DNA from: Spirosoma telluris
GTDB taxonomy: Bacteria; Bacteroidota; Bacteroidia; Cytophagales; Spirosomataceae
DNA: 64,000 nucleotides
Assembly (NCBI GenBank): GCA_003259005.1
Contig: QLII01000001.1
Span: 2,186,501-2,250,500 of the forward strand
Direction of reading: 5' to 3'
Shown: piece after piece, positions 46,750 to 56,480 of the stretch
Layout: each line of letters opens with the position of its first letter
Position numbering within the stretch: the stretch's first letter is position 1
Program-made: the position numbers and the translations under genes
Notes under the pieces: generated by a model
Told to the model about the DNA's origin: nothing
The model's database searches: none
What the model saw: the letters and a program-made list of their open reading frames with translations, nothing else

Positions 46750-49173
46750 ATGATTCAGAATTACATCACAGTTGCCTGGCGTAATCTGCTAAAGCATAAG
46801 GCTATCTCGTCCATTATGGTTTTGGGATTAGCCTCTAGTATAGCTGCTTTCCTACTCATTGCTCAGTACGTATTTTCAGCGTTCAGCTATGATGAATTCC
46901 ACACGAATTCGGTTAATATCTATCGTATCCGACTGGATGATTACAAACAGGGCGTTCTGACGAATAGCAGTGTAATCAGCTACCACGCCGAAGCGCCGGC
47001 CATAAAAGAAACCTTTCCTGAGGTCGAAAATTTTGTTCGGTTGCACCGGGCCGATGGTATGATCAGTTACCAGAAACCAATGGGTGAACTAGTCAGCTAT
47101 CACGAGAAAAAAGCATTCTATGCCGACTCTTCTTTATTCAATGTATTTTCATTCCCGTTGCTAAAAGGTTCTGCCAATCGGGTGCTCCGTCGGCCTGAGT
47201 CTGTTGTGATTTCAGAGACGATGGCCCAGAAGTATTTTGGCCAGGAAAATCCGATTGGCAAAACGCTTCGGTTAAGTGCAGAATGGCAGGGAGGAGACTA
47301 TATAGTGGAAGGCATATTCGCTGCTATTCCGAAGAATAGTCATATCCATTTCGATTTTGTTTTTTCCATTCAGAATCTGCTCAAAAATCAGCAGTTTGCC
47401 ACTGGAGGCTGGTACTGGACCAATTTTTATACGTACCTGCTCCTGAGACCAGGCACCTCACCAGAAGCCTTAGCGAGTCGGCTGTCCAGTGTTATCGAAA
47501 AGCATATTGGTAATCAACTGAAAAAATACAAGATCAAACAAACGTTCGTTTTACAACCTCTTCGTGCCATTCACCTCCATTCCCAAACGACTTCAGAAGT
47601 CGAAGCAAACGGAAAAATTGTCACCGTTTATGTGCTTATCCTCGTTGCTTTCCTGATTCTGACCATTGGCTGGCTTAATTATATCAACCTGGCCACGGCA
47701 AGAGGTATTGAACGGGCAAAAGAGGTAGGCGTTCGAAAAGCACTGGGTTCACAAAAAGGACAGCTGATTAACCAGTTTCTGGTTGAATCCTTTGGTATTA
47801 ATCTGTTATCCGTGTTAATTGGAGTCGGCCTTTTTTTACTGGCGCTGATCATCTTTAATGACTGGATTCAGGCTACTAATGGCTTTTCCATGCTTCAGAA
47901 GCCCCTATTTTGGATTGTATCCTTAACTATAGTTTGTCTGGGGTTCTTTTTTTCCGGATTTTATCCCGCTTTTATCCTTTCCTCGTTTAAACCAATTGCC
48001 ATTTTAAAGGGGTATTTGCCTAAGCAAGCCGGTGGCGAATCGTTCCGTAAAGCTTTGGTTGTGTTTCAGTTTACGGCTTCAATTTTCCTGATCATTGCCA
48101 CACTGGTTATTAATCAGCAACTCAATTTCATGCAGCAACAGGATTTAGGGATGAACATCGACCAGAAGCTGATTATTAAAGCGCCCAAAGTATTACGAAC
48201 AGATAGCTTTACGAATGACATTCGCTTTTTTAAGGATCAGTTAGTTGGGCAGACGGGTGTAGAGCAGGTGACGACTTCCTCCGAAGTTCCGGGTCAGGAA
48301 ATTTTCTGGACGGACGAATGGCAACGGTTCCATGAGGCTGCCGCCGATTATAAACTGTGCCGTATGCTGGCGGTTGACGAAGATTTTATTCCGACCTATA
48401 AAATCAAGTTGTTGGCGGGACGAAACTTCAATAAAGAGTTAGTGCTTGATAACGACGCGGTTATCATCAACAAAAGTGCATTAAAGGCTTTTGGCTTCGC
48501 AACCGCAGAAGAGGCAATCAATCAGGAAATTGGCAACGTAGTACCCAAAAAGATTGTCGGTGTCGTGAATGACTTCCATCAGCAATCCCTGAAAACGGCA
48601 AATCGTCCTATTATCTTTCAGCATATTCCCTGGAATAGTGCCTTTCTGACGATTGCACTACGTAGTAAAAATGTGCAGGAATCAATGGCGATGCTTCAAA
48701 AAGCCTTCCAGGAAGCGTTTCCCGGCAATGCATTTGAGTTCTTTTTCCTGGATGATCATTTTCAGCAACAGTACGAATCGGATGAACGGGTAGCGTCTTT
48801 ATTAAGTTGGTTTGCACTTTTGGCGATTACTATTGCCTGTTTAGGGCTTTTAGGGCTGGCCCTATTCACGGCTAAACACCGCACAAAGGAAATTGGTATT
48901 CGAAAAGTACTGGGAGCCAGCACTGGAAGTATTGTCATGCTGTTATCCAGGGATTTCCTTAAGCCAGTTGGTCTGGCTATTCTTCTGGCTTCTCCAATTG
49001 CGTGGTATGCTATGCATTGGTGGTTACAGGAATTCGCGTATAAATCTGACATCAAGTGGTGGACATTTGCCGTAGCGGGTGGGCTTGCTGTCGGAATTGC
49101 CCTGGTAACCGTAAGTTTTCAAAGTGTCAAAGCCGCGTTGATGAATCCCGTCAAGAGCTTACGTAGCGAATAG
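46750..49173 (+). CDS. MacB/FtsX-type ABC transporter permease
   Basis: About 807 residues from ATG 46750. This is the large permease form common in Bacteroidota, with two MacB-periplasmic domain + FtsX modules. First span V-A-W-R-N-L-L-K-H-K, then the periplasmic domain; three spans near residues 290-430 preceded by A-R-G-I-E-R-A-K-E-V-G-V-R-K-A-L-G. The second periplasmic domain follows, and the C-terminal FtsX module repeats the motif as R-T-K-E-I-G-I-R-K-V-L-G-A with a final V-S-F-Q-S-V-K-A-A-L-M-N-P-V-K-S-L-R. Exports an unknown substrate (peptide, antibiotic or lipoprotein). No ATPase gene is adjacent; such permeases often share one encoded elsewhere. Confidence 0.9.
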   Translation: MIQNYITVAWRNLLKHKAISSIMVLGLASSIAAFLLIAQYVFSAFSYDEFHTNSVNIYRIRLDDYKQGVLTNSSVISYHAEAPAIKETFPEVENFVRLHRADGMISYQKPMGELVSYHEKKAFYADSSLFNVFSFPLLKGSANRVLRRPESVVISETMAQKYFGQENPIGKTLRLSAEWQGGDYIVEGIFAAIPKNSHIHFDFVFSIQNLLKNQQFATGGWYWTNFYTYLLLRPGTSPEALASRLSSVIEKHIGNQLKKYKIKQTFVLQPLRAIHLHSQTTSEVEANGKIVTVYVLILVAFLILTIGWLNYINLATARGIERAKEVGVRKALGSQKGQLINQFLVESFGINLLSVLIGVGLFLLALIIFNDWIQATNGFSMLQKPLFWIVSLTIVCLGFFFSGFYPAFILSSFKPIAILKGYLPKQAGGESFRKALVVFQFTASIFLIIATLVINQQLNFMQQQDLGMNIDQKLIIKAPKVLRTDSFTNDIRFFKDQLVGQTGVEQVTTSSEVPGQEIFWTDEWQRFHEAAADYKLCRMLAVDEDFIPTYKIKLLAGRNFNKELVLDNDAVIINKSALKAFGFATAEEAINQEIGNVVPKKIVGVVNDFHQQSLKTANRPIIFQHIPWNSAFLTIALRSKNVQESMAMLQKAFQEAFPGNAFEFFFLDDHFQQQYESDERVASLLSWFALLAITIACLGLLGLALFTAKHRTKEIGIRKVLGASTGSIVMLLSRDFLKPVGLAILLASPIAWYAMHWWLQEFAYKSDIKWWTFAVAGGLAVGIALVTVSFQSVKAALMNPVKSLRSE

Positions 49174-49193
49174 AAACCCTGTTGAACACATCC

Positions 49194-51638
49194 TCAATCC
49201 ACCCTGCCCTTCTCGGCATCGGCGGCATTGTCGGTATGTCGGCGTTTACGGGCAAAGGTCTCTTTACCAAACTGATACGTAAAGGCAAGGCCTATTCTTC
49301 GCGTATCGGTTTCGTTGGTGTGAAAGGCTTCGGCCTGTTTCAGGCTGACTGTCTGGTCGGTTGGTGTCCAGGAATGAAAAATATCCTCCAGCGTAAGCCG
49401 AAGACTGCCTTTATTCTGTAAGATTTTTTTCTGGACAGCGGCAGCCAGCCGGAATCGAGGATTGGTTATAGTTTGCCCGGAAATATTTTTACCTGAATAA
49501 AAACTACTCAGCTCACCAGACCAGCCTTTATCGAATTTGAATTGGTTGAACACATCCATTCGTACACTGAACAAACTAGGTGTAAGGTTTTCAGCATAAG
49601 CAGTACCCTTCAGTGCCATCCTTCCTATCTGGCCATTGGCATTAATACTCCACCATTTTGCAGGAGATACCGATACATTAGTGGCAAGAGCCAGAATATA
49701 ACCACTGGCCACATTGCCGGGACGATAATAAAACACATCGCCTACAGCCTCGGTGAGCTGAAAAATTATATCCGTAAACCGACCGTATTGTATTGAAAGA
49801 CCTATGTATTGCTTATGCTGATACTTAAGTTCGTATTGATAATTGTACTGAGGTTTCAAATACGGGTTACCTGTCGTGAAGGAATACTGATCCCGATAAA
49901 ACAGGAAGGGGTTAAGTGACTGGTAGTTAGGCCGATTTATTCGACGGGCAACGCTGGCAGTCAGCGTATTATTCCCAGTGCTATCTGCTTTATAGCTTAA
50001 AAAAGCGGTTGGAAACAAACTCGTATAAGTTCGACTGAACGATGTTTCGGAAACCTCAGGATTACCTAATTGGCGTCCGGTTATCTGTGTAGTTTCAAGT
50101 CGAAAACCAGCCTGTGCCGCCAGCCGCTTCCACTCTTTTCGGAAATTAGTGTAAGCTGCATGAATGGTTTCGTGGTACGTAAAGTGATTGGATTTGCTAT
50201 AATCGGGTGTATTGATGGCTCCCGCTACGGTATAATACTGCGAGTTGTTGTCATTATTGACCACGCTCGATTTAATACCGGCTTCTAGCTTTGCCTTATC
50301 ACGTAGGGGGTGTACATAATCAGCTTTGGCCGAGTAAATCGTAATGTCCGACGGTAAACTGTACGTAAACTGATTACTGTTAAGGAGCGTACCATCTGGC
50401 TGATTCACAGCAGTTTTCAGCACCTGATCGCCAGTTGACTTATAGGTAATATAATTCAGATCAGCGCTTAATTCCCGGCCTGTACCCTTGAATTTATGTT
50501 GAACATTGACATTGGCACTGGGATTCATCCATGGGTAATTACCGTCGGTAAACCCCGTTCCAGTTGAGTTTAGTTCTGAACGCGCACCATAGGTTTTGCT
50601 GACATAATCGAGCCTATCCTGCCTGGATCGATTCTGAATGGCCAGGAGGAATCCATAGGTCGTATTCGCTGAAGCCGCATAGTCCATACCCAGTCTGGCC
50701 ATCAGTCCGTGGCTGCTGTAGGTGTACTGATTCTGTAACTGCACCCCTGAATTTAATGCCCCATTAGCCTCATAAAATGTCCGATCATACACATCCGTCG
50801 AGTAGTTACCGTCTTTGTTATAGCCAATACTCCCGAACAGATTGAGTTTTTTGTGGTTGTAATTCAGATTGAGAACATCATTGCTTCGGCTCGTAACGCC
50901 CTGACTATAACTGGCCGAGAGGCTTCCCGTAAACCCCTGTACCCGAGTGCGTTTCAATCGTATGTTAATGATCGAACTCCCGGCGGCATCGTATTTGGCG
51001 GGCGGGTTGGTCATCAGTTCGAGTTTATCCAGGGAACCGCCCGGCAAGGATTTCAAATAAGCCGCCAAATCCTGCCCCGACATATAGGTAGGCCGACCAT
51101 CGATCAGGACGAGCACACTCGTTTTTCCGTTTAGGCTAATTTCCCCATCAGTGCCTATCGTTACGCCGGGTGTTTTTTCCAGTACTTCCAGCGTATTGCT
51201 ACCAGCGCTGCCAATCATGGCATCCACATTTACAATCGTTTTATCAATATCCTGCTCGATCATTGGGCGCTTAGCCACTACAGTTACCTCTTTCAGCATT
51301 GTTTTTGAGGGGCTTAGAATAAATACGGGCAAGTCGATAACTGGATGCTGGTCGTCGATAGTTATCATCCCAGTCCGATACTCAGTATTCCCAACGCTTG
51401 TCACCTGTAGTCGATAACTGCTATTCGCGAGGTTTTTGAAGGCAAATTTCCCGCTGCTGCTGGTTAGTTCACCAACTACTAACGTCGAGTCTGTTACGTT
51501 GACCAATCGAACAGTGGCACCCGGTACGGGTTCATTCTGGAGATCTTTCACCAGTCCATTAATGACCTTCGCCTGGCCCTGGGCGGAGAGTGAAAAGACT
51601 AAAACATAAAGGAGGATAATTAGTAAAACAGGTCGCAT
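49194..51638 (-). CDS. Outer-membrane beta-barrel receptor (TonB-like, OMP_b-brl_3 type)
   Basis: About 814 residues from ATG 51638. Signal peptide (PVLLIILLYVLVFSLSAQGQ), carboxypeptidase-like domain (residues 25-110, NGLVKDLQNEPVPGATVRL), plug with E-V-T-V-V-A-K-R-P-M-I-E-Q-D, then I-D-G-R-P-T-Y-M-S-G-Q-D-L and L-E-L-M-T-N-P-P-A-K-Y-D-A-A-G-S. The long C-terminal barrel has the final strand A-F-T-Y-Q-F-G-K-E and a basic tail. Members often sit next to LytS/LytTR pairs in this phylum; the pair here starts 240 bases away divergently. Substrate unknown. Confidence 0.87.
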   Translation of the reverse strand: MRPVLLIILLYVLVFSLSAQGQAKVINGLVKDLQNEPVPGATVRLVNVTDSTLVVGELTSSSGKFAFKNLANSSYRLQVTSVGNTEYRTGMITIDDQHPVIDLPVFILSPSKTMLKEVTVVAKRPMIEQDIDKTIVNVDAMIGSAGSNTLEVLEKTPGVTIGTDGEISLNGKTSVLVLIDGRPTYMSGQDLAAYLKSLPGGSLDKLELMTNPPAKYDAAGSSIINIRLKRTRVQGFTGSLSASYSQGVTSRSNDVLNLNYNHKKLNLFGSIGYNKDGNYSTDVYDRTFYEANGALNSGVQLQNQYTYSSHGLMARLGMDYAASANTTYGFLLAIQNRSRQDRLDYVSKTYGARSELNSTGTGFTDGNYPWMNPSANVNVQHKFKGTGRELSADLNYITYKSTGDQVLKTAVNQPDGTLLNSNQFTYSLPSDITIYSAKADYVHPLRDKAKLEAGIKSSVVNNDNNSQYYTVAGAINTPDYSKSNHFTYHETIHAAYTNFRKEWKRLAAQAGFRLETTQITGRQLGNPEVSETSFSRTYTSLFPTAFLSYKADSTGNNTLTASVARRINRPNYQSLNPFLFYRDQYSFTTGNPYLKPQYNYQYELKYQHKQYIGLSIQYGRFTDIIFQLTEAVGDVFYYRPGNVASGYILALATNVSVSPAKWWSINANGQIGRMALKGTAYAENLTPSLFSVRMDVFNQFKFDKGWSGELSSFYSGKNISGQTITNPRFRLAAAVQKKILQNKGSLRLTLEDIFHSWTPTDQTVSLKQAEAFHTNETDTRRIGLAFTYQFGKETFARKRRHTDNAADAEKGRVD

Positions 51639-51878
51639 GGTGTATCGTTTAAGAGCCTGGCTCAATAAGTGATGAGCAAAGATTGATGGGCAGAATGGGC
51701 TCTTAAACTAATTATGTCGGACAATAGGATCAGTCTGACAGAATGCCGGTTTAGCGTGTTAAACGCGTTGGTCAGTGTTTTGTACGATTTTGTCAGCTAT
51801 TATTACCTATCTATCCGGCTCGTTCACGTATCTTGATTGGGTTACTCACCTTTGTCCCTCCCAATCCAGACAGTGATC

Positions 51879-52922
51879 GTGAAAAAAGAACAAAACACGG
51901 GTGTAAACGAGCTAACCGAATTACAGAAGCATGCGCTCATCTGGGTGCTTTCTGCCATTCCAATCTATCTGATCATCAATTTGTATACAGAAACGGTGGT
52001 GGAGAGAGACGATGAAGAAGCAGCCCTGGCTGGCACATTTCTTTGTCTGGTTGGCATTTATTTTGGTCGATACCTTGCACACCTGTGGATACCCGCCAAC
52101 AAAAAGGTTCCCAGTTGGCTATTAGGGTTTTTACCCCTGCTACTGACTGGCTTTGCGTTTGTGGTTGCTCAGTTTGCCAACAGTTTACGGAATCATTCGG
52201 ATCAGTTAATGTTTGTCATCTTTCTGATCTTACCGTTCTTTCTTTTTTGCGTATTAAGCGGCCTTTTCATTAAACTAATCCGAACCCGAATAAATAGCCA
52301 GTTGCAGGAAGCCAAAGCCCAGGCCGAACAAAGTCAGAGCGAACTGCATTTGTTACAATCGCAGTTGAGTCCTCATTTTCTGTTTAATACGTTGAATAAT
52401 CTGTATGGTATTTCAATTTCGCAACCTGACAAAACACCGACATTACTGCTGAAACTTGCCGATTTGTTACGGTATTCCGTATACGATGCCAAAGAGTTAT
52501 TCGTACCCTTAACTGATGAGCTGGCTTATATTAACAACTATATCGAATTTGAGAAGATACGAATTGGTAGTCGGCTTGCTTTAACAACGTCGATTGAAAA
52601 CGGAATTGATCCGGCCATAAAGATCGCACCCATGCTGTTGATCGTCTTTATTGAAAATGCGTTTAAGCATTCGAAAAATACGCTCGATCAGAAAATTGTT
52701 GTCGATATTCAGGTAAAATTATGGGGTAATTCAATTCTATTTTCCGTCAAAAATTCATTCTGCCCTGCCGATAATAAACAGGATGCATTGGAAAAAAGTA
52801 GCGGACTTGGACTTGTTAATGTCAAGAAGCGGCTTGAGTTATTATACCCCAATACACACGAACTCACCATTCGGGATGAGGGTGGGTTTTATATGGTGCT
52901 TTTACAACTCCGTATAAAGTAA
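51879..52922 (+). CDS. LytS-like sensor histidine kinase
   Basis: About 347 residues if the GTG at 51879 is the start (no nearby ATG; GTG at 51873 is equally possible). Four predicted spans (about 20-130) then the His_kinase domain with S-Q-L-S-P-H-F-L-F-N-T-L-N-N-L-Y (His166) and a minimal HATPase (I-F-I-E-N-A-F-K-H-S, S-S-G-L-G-L-V-N-V-K-K-R-L). This is the LytS/YehU type without a separate dimerisation domain. It signals to the LytTR regulator downstream, from which it is separated by a 38-base perfect inverted repeat. Signal unknown. Confidence 0.88.
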   Translation: MKKEQNTGVNELTELQKHALIWVLSAIPIYLIINLYTETVVERDDEEAALAGTFLCLVGIYFGRYLAHLWIPANKKVPSWLLGFLPLLLTGFAFVVAQFANSLRNHSDQLMFVIFLILPFFLFCVLSGLFIKLIRTRINSQLQEAKAQAEQSQSELHLLQSQLSPHFLFNTLNNLYGISISQPDKTPTLLLKLADLLRYSVYDAKELFVPLTDELAYINNYIEFEKIRIGSRLALTTSIENGIDPAIKIAPMLLIVFIENAFKHSKNTLDQKIVVDIQVKLWGNSILFSVKNSFCPADNKQDALEKSSGLGLVNVKKRLELLYPNTHELTIRDEGGFYMVLLQLRIK

Positions 52923-53003
52923 ATTTATTAAACACAGAACAGTCCGCCGGTGGCACAGAGTTGTAGAGCCCATTTAAACTTTTTCTTTTAGGTTAAGAAT
53001 CGA

Positions 53004-53088
53004 CTGTTTTTCTGTCATCTCGACGAAAGGAGAGATCTCAAGGTGGCGATTTGAGATCTCTCCTTTCGTCGAGATGACAGAAAAACAG
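53004..53088. repeat. Perfect inverted repeat, GTCAT-CGACG family (copy 3)
   Basis: Thirty-eight-base perfect arms 53004-53041 and 53051-53088 with a nine-base loop GGTGGCGAT. Core words GTCATCTCGACG and AGGAGAGATCTCAA. It lies between the kinase and regulator genes, 26 bases before the regulator start. Confidence 0.95.
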
Positions 53089-53113
53089 AACGCTCTGTGT
53101 TTAAAAATATCTC

Positions 53114-53824
53114 ATGAAAACTGTCAGTTGTTTAATTGTCGATGACGAGCCCATTGCACGGGAAATCATACAAATCTATTGCACCCATTTACCCATCCTG
53201 ACCGTGGTTGCCTCCTGCGATAACGCCCTGACAGCAAAAGCTGAATTACAGAAACAGCCAGTCGACATTCTCTTTTTAGACATTAATATGCCCATTCTGA
53301 ACGGCATTTCTTTTTTAAAAACACTCAAAAATCAACCACAGGTCATTTTCACGACGGCTTATAAAGAATACGCGGTAGACGCTTTTGATTTATCGGCCTG
53401 TGATTACTTATTAAAACCCTTTTCCCTGGAGCGCTTTATCGTTGCCGTCGATAAAGCATTAGAGCGTTTGCAACCTGTTTCAGCACCAAGTCCAGCAGCT
53501 AATCTTGAGAAACCTGAGGCCTACACATTTATAAAAGCCGACGGTAAAATTTACAAACTACTGCATGAGGATTTACTATTTGCGGAAGCCAATGGAAACT
53601 ACACAAAAATCAGTACCACACAGAATACCTTAATGCCGGGAATGACGTTTTCGAGTTTCGTTAATTTGCTTCCCAAAAACTTATTCCTGCGTGTACATCG
53701 CTCATTTATCGTCAATAAATCAAAAATCACCCATATCGAAGGCAACCGGATTTTTATCGACAAAACCGAAATTCCAATTGGCAGTAATTATAAAGAAGAG
53801 TTCTTGAGGGAGCTAGGCTTATAA
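53114..53824 (+). CDS. LytTR-family response regulator
   Basis: 236 residues. Receiver with Asp56 in I-L-F-L-D-I-N-M-P and T-A-Y-K-E-Y; C-terminal LytTR DNA-binding domain (about 135-236): K-A-D-G-K-I-Y-K-L, L-L-F-A-E-A-N-G-N-Y-T-K-I-S, F-L-R-V-H-R-S-F-I-V-N and I-P-I-G-S-N-Y-K-E-E. This is the standard partner of a LytS-type kinase, encoded just upstream. Targets may include the barrel receptor at 49194-51638 (inference from proximity). Confidence 0.93.
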   Translation: MKTVSCLIVDDEPIAREIIQIYCTHLPILTVVASCDNALTAKAELQKQPVDILFLDINMPILNGISFLKTLKNQPQVIFTTAYKEYAVDAFDLSACDYLLKPFSLERFIVAVDKALERLQPVSAPSPAANLEKPEAYTFIKADGKIYKLLHEDLLFAEANGNYTKISTTQNTLMPGMTFSSFVNLLPKNLFLRVHRSFIVNKSKITHIEGNRIFIDKTEIPIGSNYKEEFLRELGL

Positions 53825-53864
53825 GCCGATTGTCTATTGTGATGAAGAAAACTGACTCAATTGA

Positions 53865-53957
53865 CAATTAGAGGTTTTAGGCACAGAGAACACCGAGTAA
53901 TATCAACTTTTCAAATCTCCGTGTCCTCTGTGCCTCTGTGGTTAAAACCTCTAATTG
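53865..53957. repeat. Inverted repeat overlapping the deoR-like stop codon
   Basis: Arms 53865-53897 and 53917-53957; the left arm lacks eight bases present on the right. Core words CAATTAGAGGTTTTA and GGCACAGAG. The right arm covers the stop codon (53951-53953). Similar CTCTGTGCC words are common in this phylum. Confidence 0.8.
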
Positions 53958-54715
53958 GCGATGATCAATTCGATTTCATTGTCGCGAAAGACCTGCTTGT
54001 GTTTTTCCTCGATACCCGCATCCGTAATAATGTAATCGATTAGCGACAAAGCGCCTAAACTGGCAAACGCACTCTTACCCATTTTAGTCGAATCAGCAAC
54101 CAGGTAAGTAGTGTCTGCCGCGTCAATCATCGCTTTTTTAACGACTAGATCGCTGATACTCGGATAGGTTAAGCCGGATTTCAGCGAGATACCAGCAGTG
54201 GCCAGAAACAGTTTCTGTACGTTGATTCCTTTGAAAAAATCGGCCGCTTTCTGGCCTGTTAACGATAGGGTTGGCGGTTTAAACTCACCACCCGTTACAA
54301 TTAGCTCGATTCCTGGTTCGGCTCCCAGAATTAGGGCGATGTTCAGTGCATTGGTAATGACGGTCAGGTTCTTATAGCCCCGAAGCTTCTTGGCAATTTC
54401 GGTCGTAGTTGAGCCCGAATCCAGAATAATGCTATCTCCACTTTCAATGAATTCCAGGCACTTAGTGGCAATCAGTTCTTTTTTGTCGATATTTTCCTGA
54501 TTACCCAATGAAAACGTTCGTACCTGATCTTCAACATTTTTCAGGTAAGCACCACCGTGTTCTTTCGTGACTAGACCATCTTTTTCTAATTTTTCGAGGT
54601 CCTGGCGTATCGTCACTTCCGTTACCTTAAAGATTCTGGCCAGGTCTATTACCTTAGCTGAGCCATCTTCCTTCAATAATTCAAGTATTTTATCCCGACG
54701 CTGATTAGGCAGCAT
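53951..54715 (-). CDS. DeoR/GlpR-family sugar regulator
   Basis: 254 residues from ATG 54715; the frame is open upstream but the family start M-L-P-N-Q-R-R-D-K-I-L-E-L-L is clear. DeoR helix-turn-helix (residues 1-55: I-F-K-V-T-E-V-T-I-R-Q-D-L-E-K-L-E), then the sugar-phosphate-sensing domain with D-S-G-S-T-T-T-E-I-A, V-I-T-N-A-L-N-I-A, V-T-G-G-E-F and V-A-D-S-T-K-M-G-K. Family members are released by phosphorylated sugars; the regulator may control the catabolic run or the downstream oxidoreductase, but this is not shown. A -7-like TACTTTTG (54751-54744) lies upstream without a clear -33 element. Confidence 0.9.
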   Translation of the reverse strand: MLPNQRRDKILELLKEDGSAKVIDLARIFKVTEVTIRQDLEKLEKDGLVTKEHGGAYLKNVEDQVRTFSLGNQENIDKKELIATKCLEFIESGDSIILDSGSTTTEIAKKLRGYKNLTVITNALNIALILGAEPGIELIVTGGEFKPPTLSLTGQKAADFFKGINVQKLFLATAGISLKSGLTYPSISDLVVKKAMIDAADTTYLVADSTKMGKSAFASLGALSLIDYIITDAGIEEKHKQVFRDNEIELIIAN

Positions 54716-55036
54716 AAATCTATTTTTTCTTTTCTGAACCCACCAAAAGTAAGGAAAAGAATAATCTTCTTCGCTATACGTTACAAACGCAAACAATCGA
54801 AAGGCAACAACAGACTGCTGCTACGCAAAAATTGATTCGTCAGTACCTGGTTGATCAAAACAGAGATGCATAAACCAGCCCTTGGAAACGGGCGCAAATC
54901 CATGGTCTGATTCGTGTCGCGAAACTTGCTCAAACCGGGTAGGAATGAGCCCCAAACTGGCTTTATCCTACGGGAAGAAAACGCGTAGGCATACTGAACT
55001 ACTTAATCGATCAGCAACCCTTAATTCAGGTTCATA
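54716..55036. other. Divergent intergenic region
   Basis: 321 bases between the DeoR-type gene and the oxidoreductase gene. Apart from the TACTTTTG at 54744-54751 and an open but unconvincing plus-strand stretch near 54890-55030, nothing was recognised; no RNA structure was seen. Confidence 0.4.
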
Positions 55037-56354
55037 ATGAACGAGGAAAAATCCATTAATCGTCGGGATTTCGTTGGAAAAGCGGCTACGGCCGTGGCAG
55101 GTTTCATGATAGTCCCCCGTTTCGTGTTGGGAGGAAAGAAGCCCGATGGCTCTAAATACCTGGCTCCCAGCGATGTAATTTCGCTTGGCTTTATTGGCAC
55201 GGGCAAACAGGGGAAAGGCCTGATCAATTCGTTTCTGGGTACTAATGAAACCAGGATTGTCGCCATTAGCGAGGTATATAAAGCTAAATCGCAACTGGCC
55301 CTCGACCGAATTAAAACTCATTATGAGAAAAACACACAACTAGGTGCTTACTCTGAGGTTCCGGTCTATACCGATTTTCGGGAGCTATTGGCTCGCAAAG
55401 ATGTCGACGCCGTCGTAATTGCAACTCCCGATCATTGGCACGCGGCCATGGCCGTTCGGGCCGCCGAAGCGGGTAAAGATATTTACTGCGAAAAGCCCCT
55501 TGCCCTGACGGTTAAAGAAGGCCGGGCTATGGTCGATGCCGCCCGAAAATACAATCGTGTTTTTCAAACGGGCAGTATGCAGCGGTCGTGGCCGGAGTTT
55601 CGACAAACCGCCGAGTTGATCCGAAACGGGTATATCGGCGATATTAAGAGCATCAAAGTAAATGTTGGCCCTCCTCCTACCCCTACGACCTCTCCGCCGA
55701 GCCAATTCCCGACGGACTGGACTGGGGCAAGTGGCTCGGTCCCAATGCGCCCGTAGTGTTTAATTCGGAATTAGCCCCCCAACCTCAAAAGATGTATTCC
55801 CGAATTGGCGAAATTACCGGGAGTTTGGCGGTGGCATGGTAACCGACTGGGGCGCTCACATGTTCGACATCGTGCAATGGTCCCTGGATATGGACAACAG
55901 CGGCCCCGTTGAGGTGATTGCTCCTGACGGCAAAGAACATCCTTTCCTGACCTATCGCTACGACAATGGAATTGTAATGACCCACGAAAAATGGGACTGG
56001 AACAATGCCATTCTCTTTACTGGAACGGAAGGTGAACTTAGAGTTCAGCGCAAAAAACTGGAAACGACACCCGCTTCGCTGGCCACAAAGGTGATTGGCG
56101 AAACCGAAAAGCATGTATATCACAGTGACAATCATTACAAAGACTTTCTGGAGGCCATGCGGAAACGCAGCAAACCCATTTGCGATGTGGAAATTGGCCA
56201 CCGTACAGCGTCGGTTTGTAACATTGGCAACATCGCTTATCGACTGAAAAGGCCCTTGCAGTGGAATCCCAGGAAAGAGCAATTCAAAAAGGACGATGAA
56301 GCCAACGCGCTCCTCGGCCGCCCAATGACCAACGAATGGGGAATTAAGATTTAA
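55037..56354 (+). CDS. Gfo/Idh/MocA oxidoreductase, frame broken twice
   Basis: Tat-type start (N-R-R-D-F-V-G-K-A-A-T-A-V-A-G) as in periplasmic members of this family in Bacteroidota. NAD-binding fold with L-G-F-I-G-T-G-K-Q-G-K-G-L-I, V-V-I-A-T-P-D-H-W-H and catalytic-lysine motif Y-C-E-K-P-L-A. C-terminal half: L-D-W-G-K-W-L-G-P, then M-V-T-D-W-G-A-H-M-F-D. Two breaks: CC near 55676-55677 (V-G-P-P-P-Y-P-Y-D) and AAAA 55787-55790 (Q-P-Q-K-D-V-F-P-N-W), each repaired by one base, for 439 residues. Likely oxidises or rearranges a sugar derivative with bound NAD; substrate unknown. Confidence 0.9.
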
Positions 56355-56370
56355 AGCCTAGTCGTGGGCT

Positions 56371-56450
56371 AAATAGATTCTCTTGATTCTTAAATAGATT
56401 CTCTTGATTCTATGGATCTGACAATCAAGATCCATAGAATCAAGAGAATC
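56371..56450. repeat. Direct plus inverted repeat, GATTCT family
   Basis: Two nearly identical copies of AATAGATTCTCTTGATTCT (from 56372 and 56393) are followed by perfect 23-base arms 56397-56419 and 56428-56450 around an eight-base loop. Downstream of the oxidoreductase stop. Confidence 0.88.
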
Positions 56451-56480
56451 AACTTTGAACCTAGCTTACATTGCAACTTC

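Noticed and set aside
53004..53088. Rho-independent terminator between kinase and regulator
   Set aside because: Perfect hairpin, but the arms end in CAG with no T-run on either side and the element recurs elsewhere; called a repeat instead.
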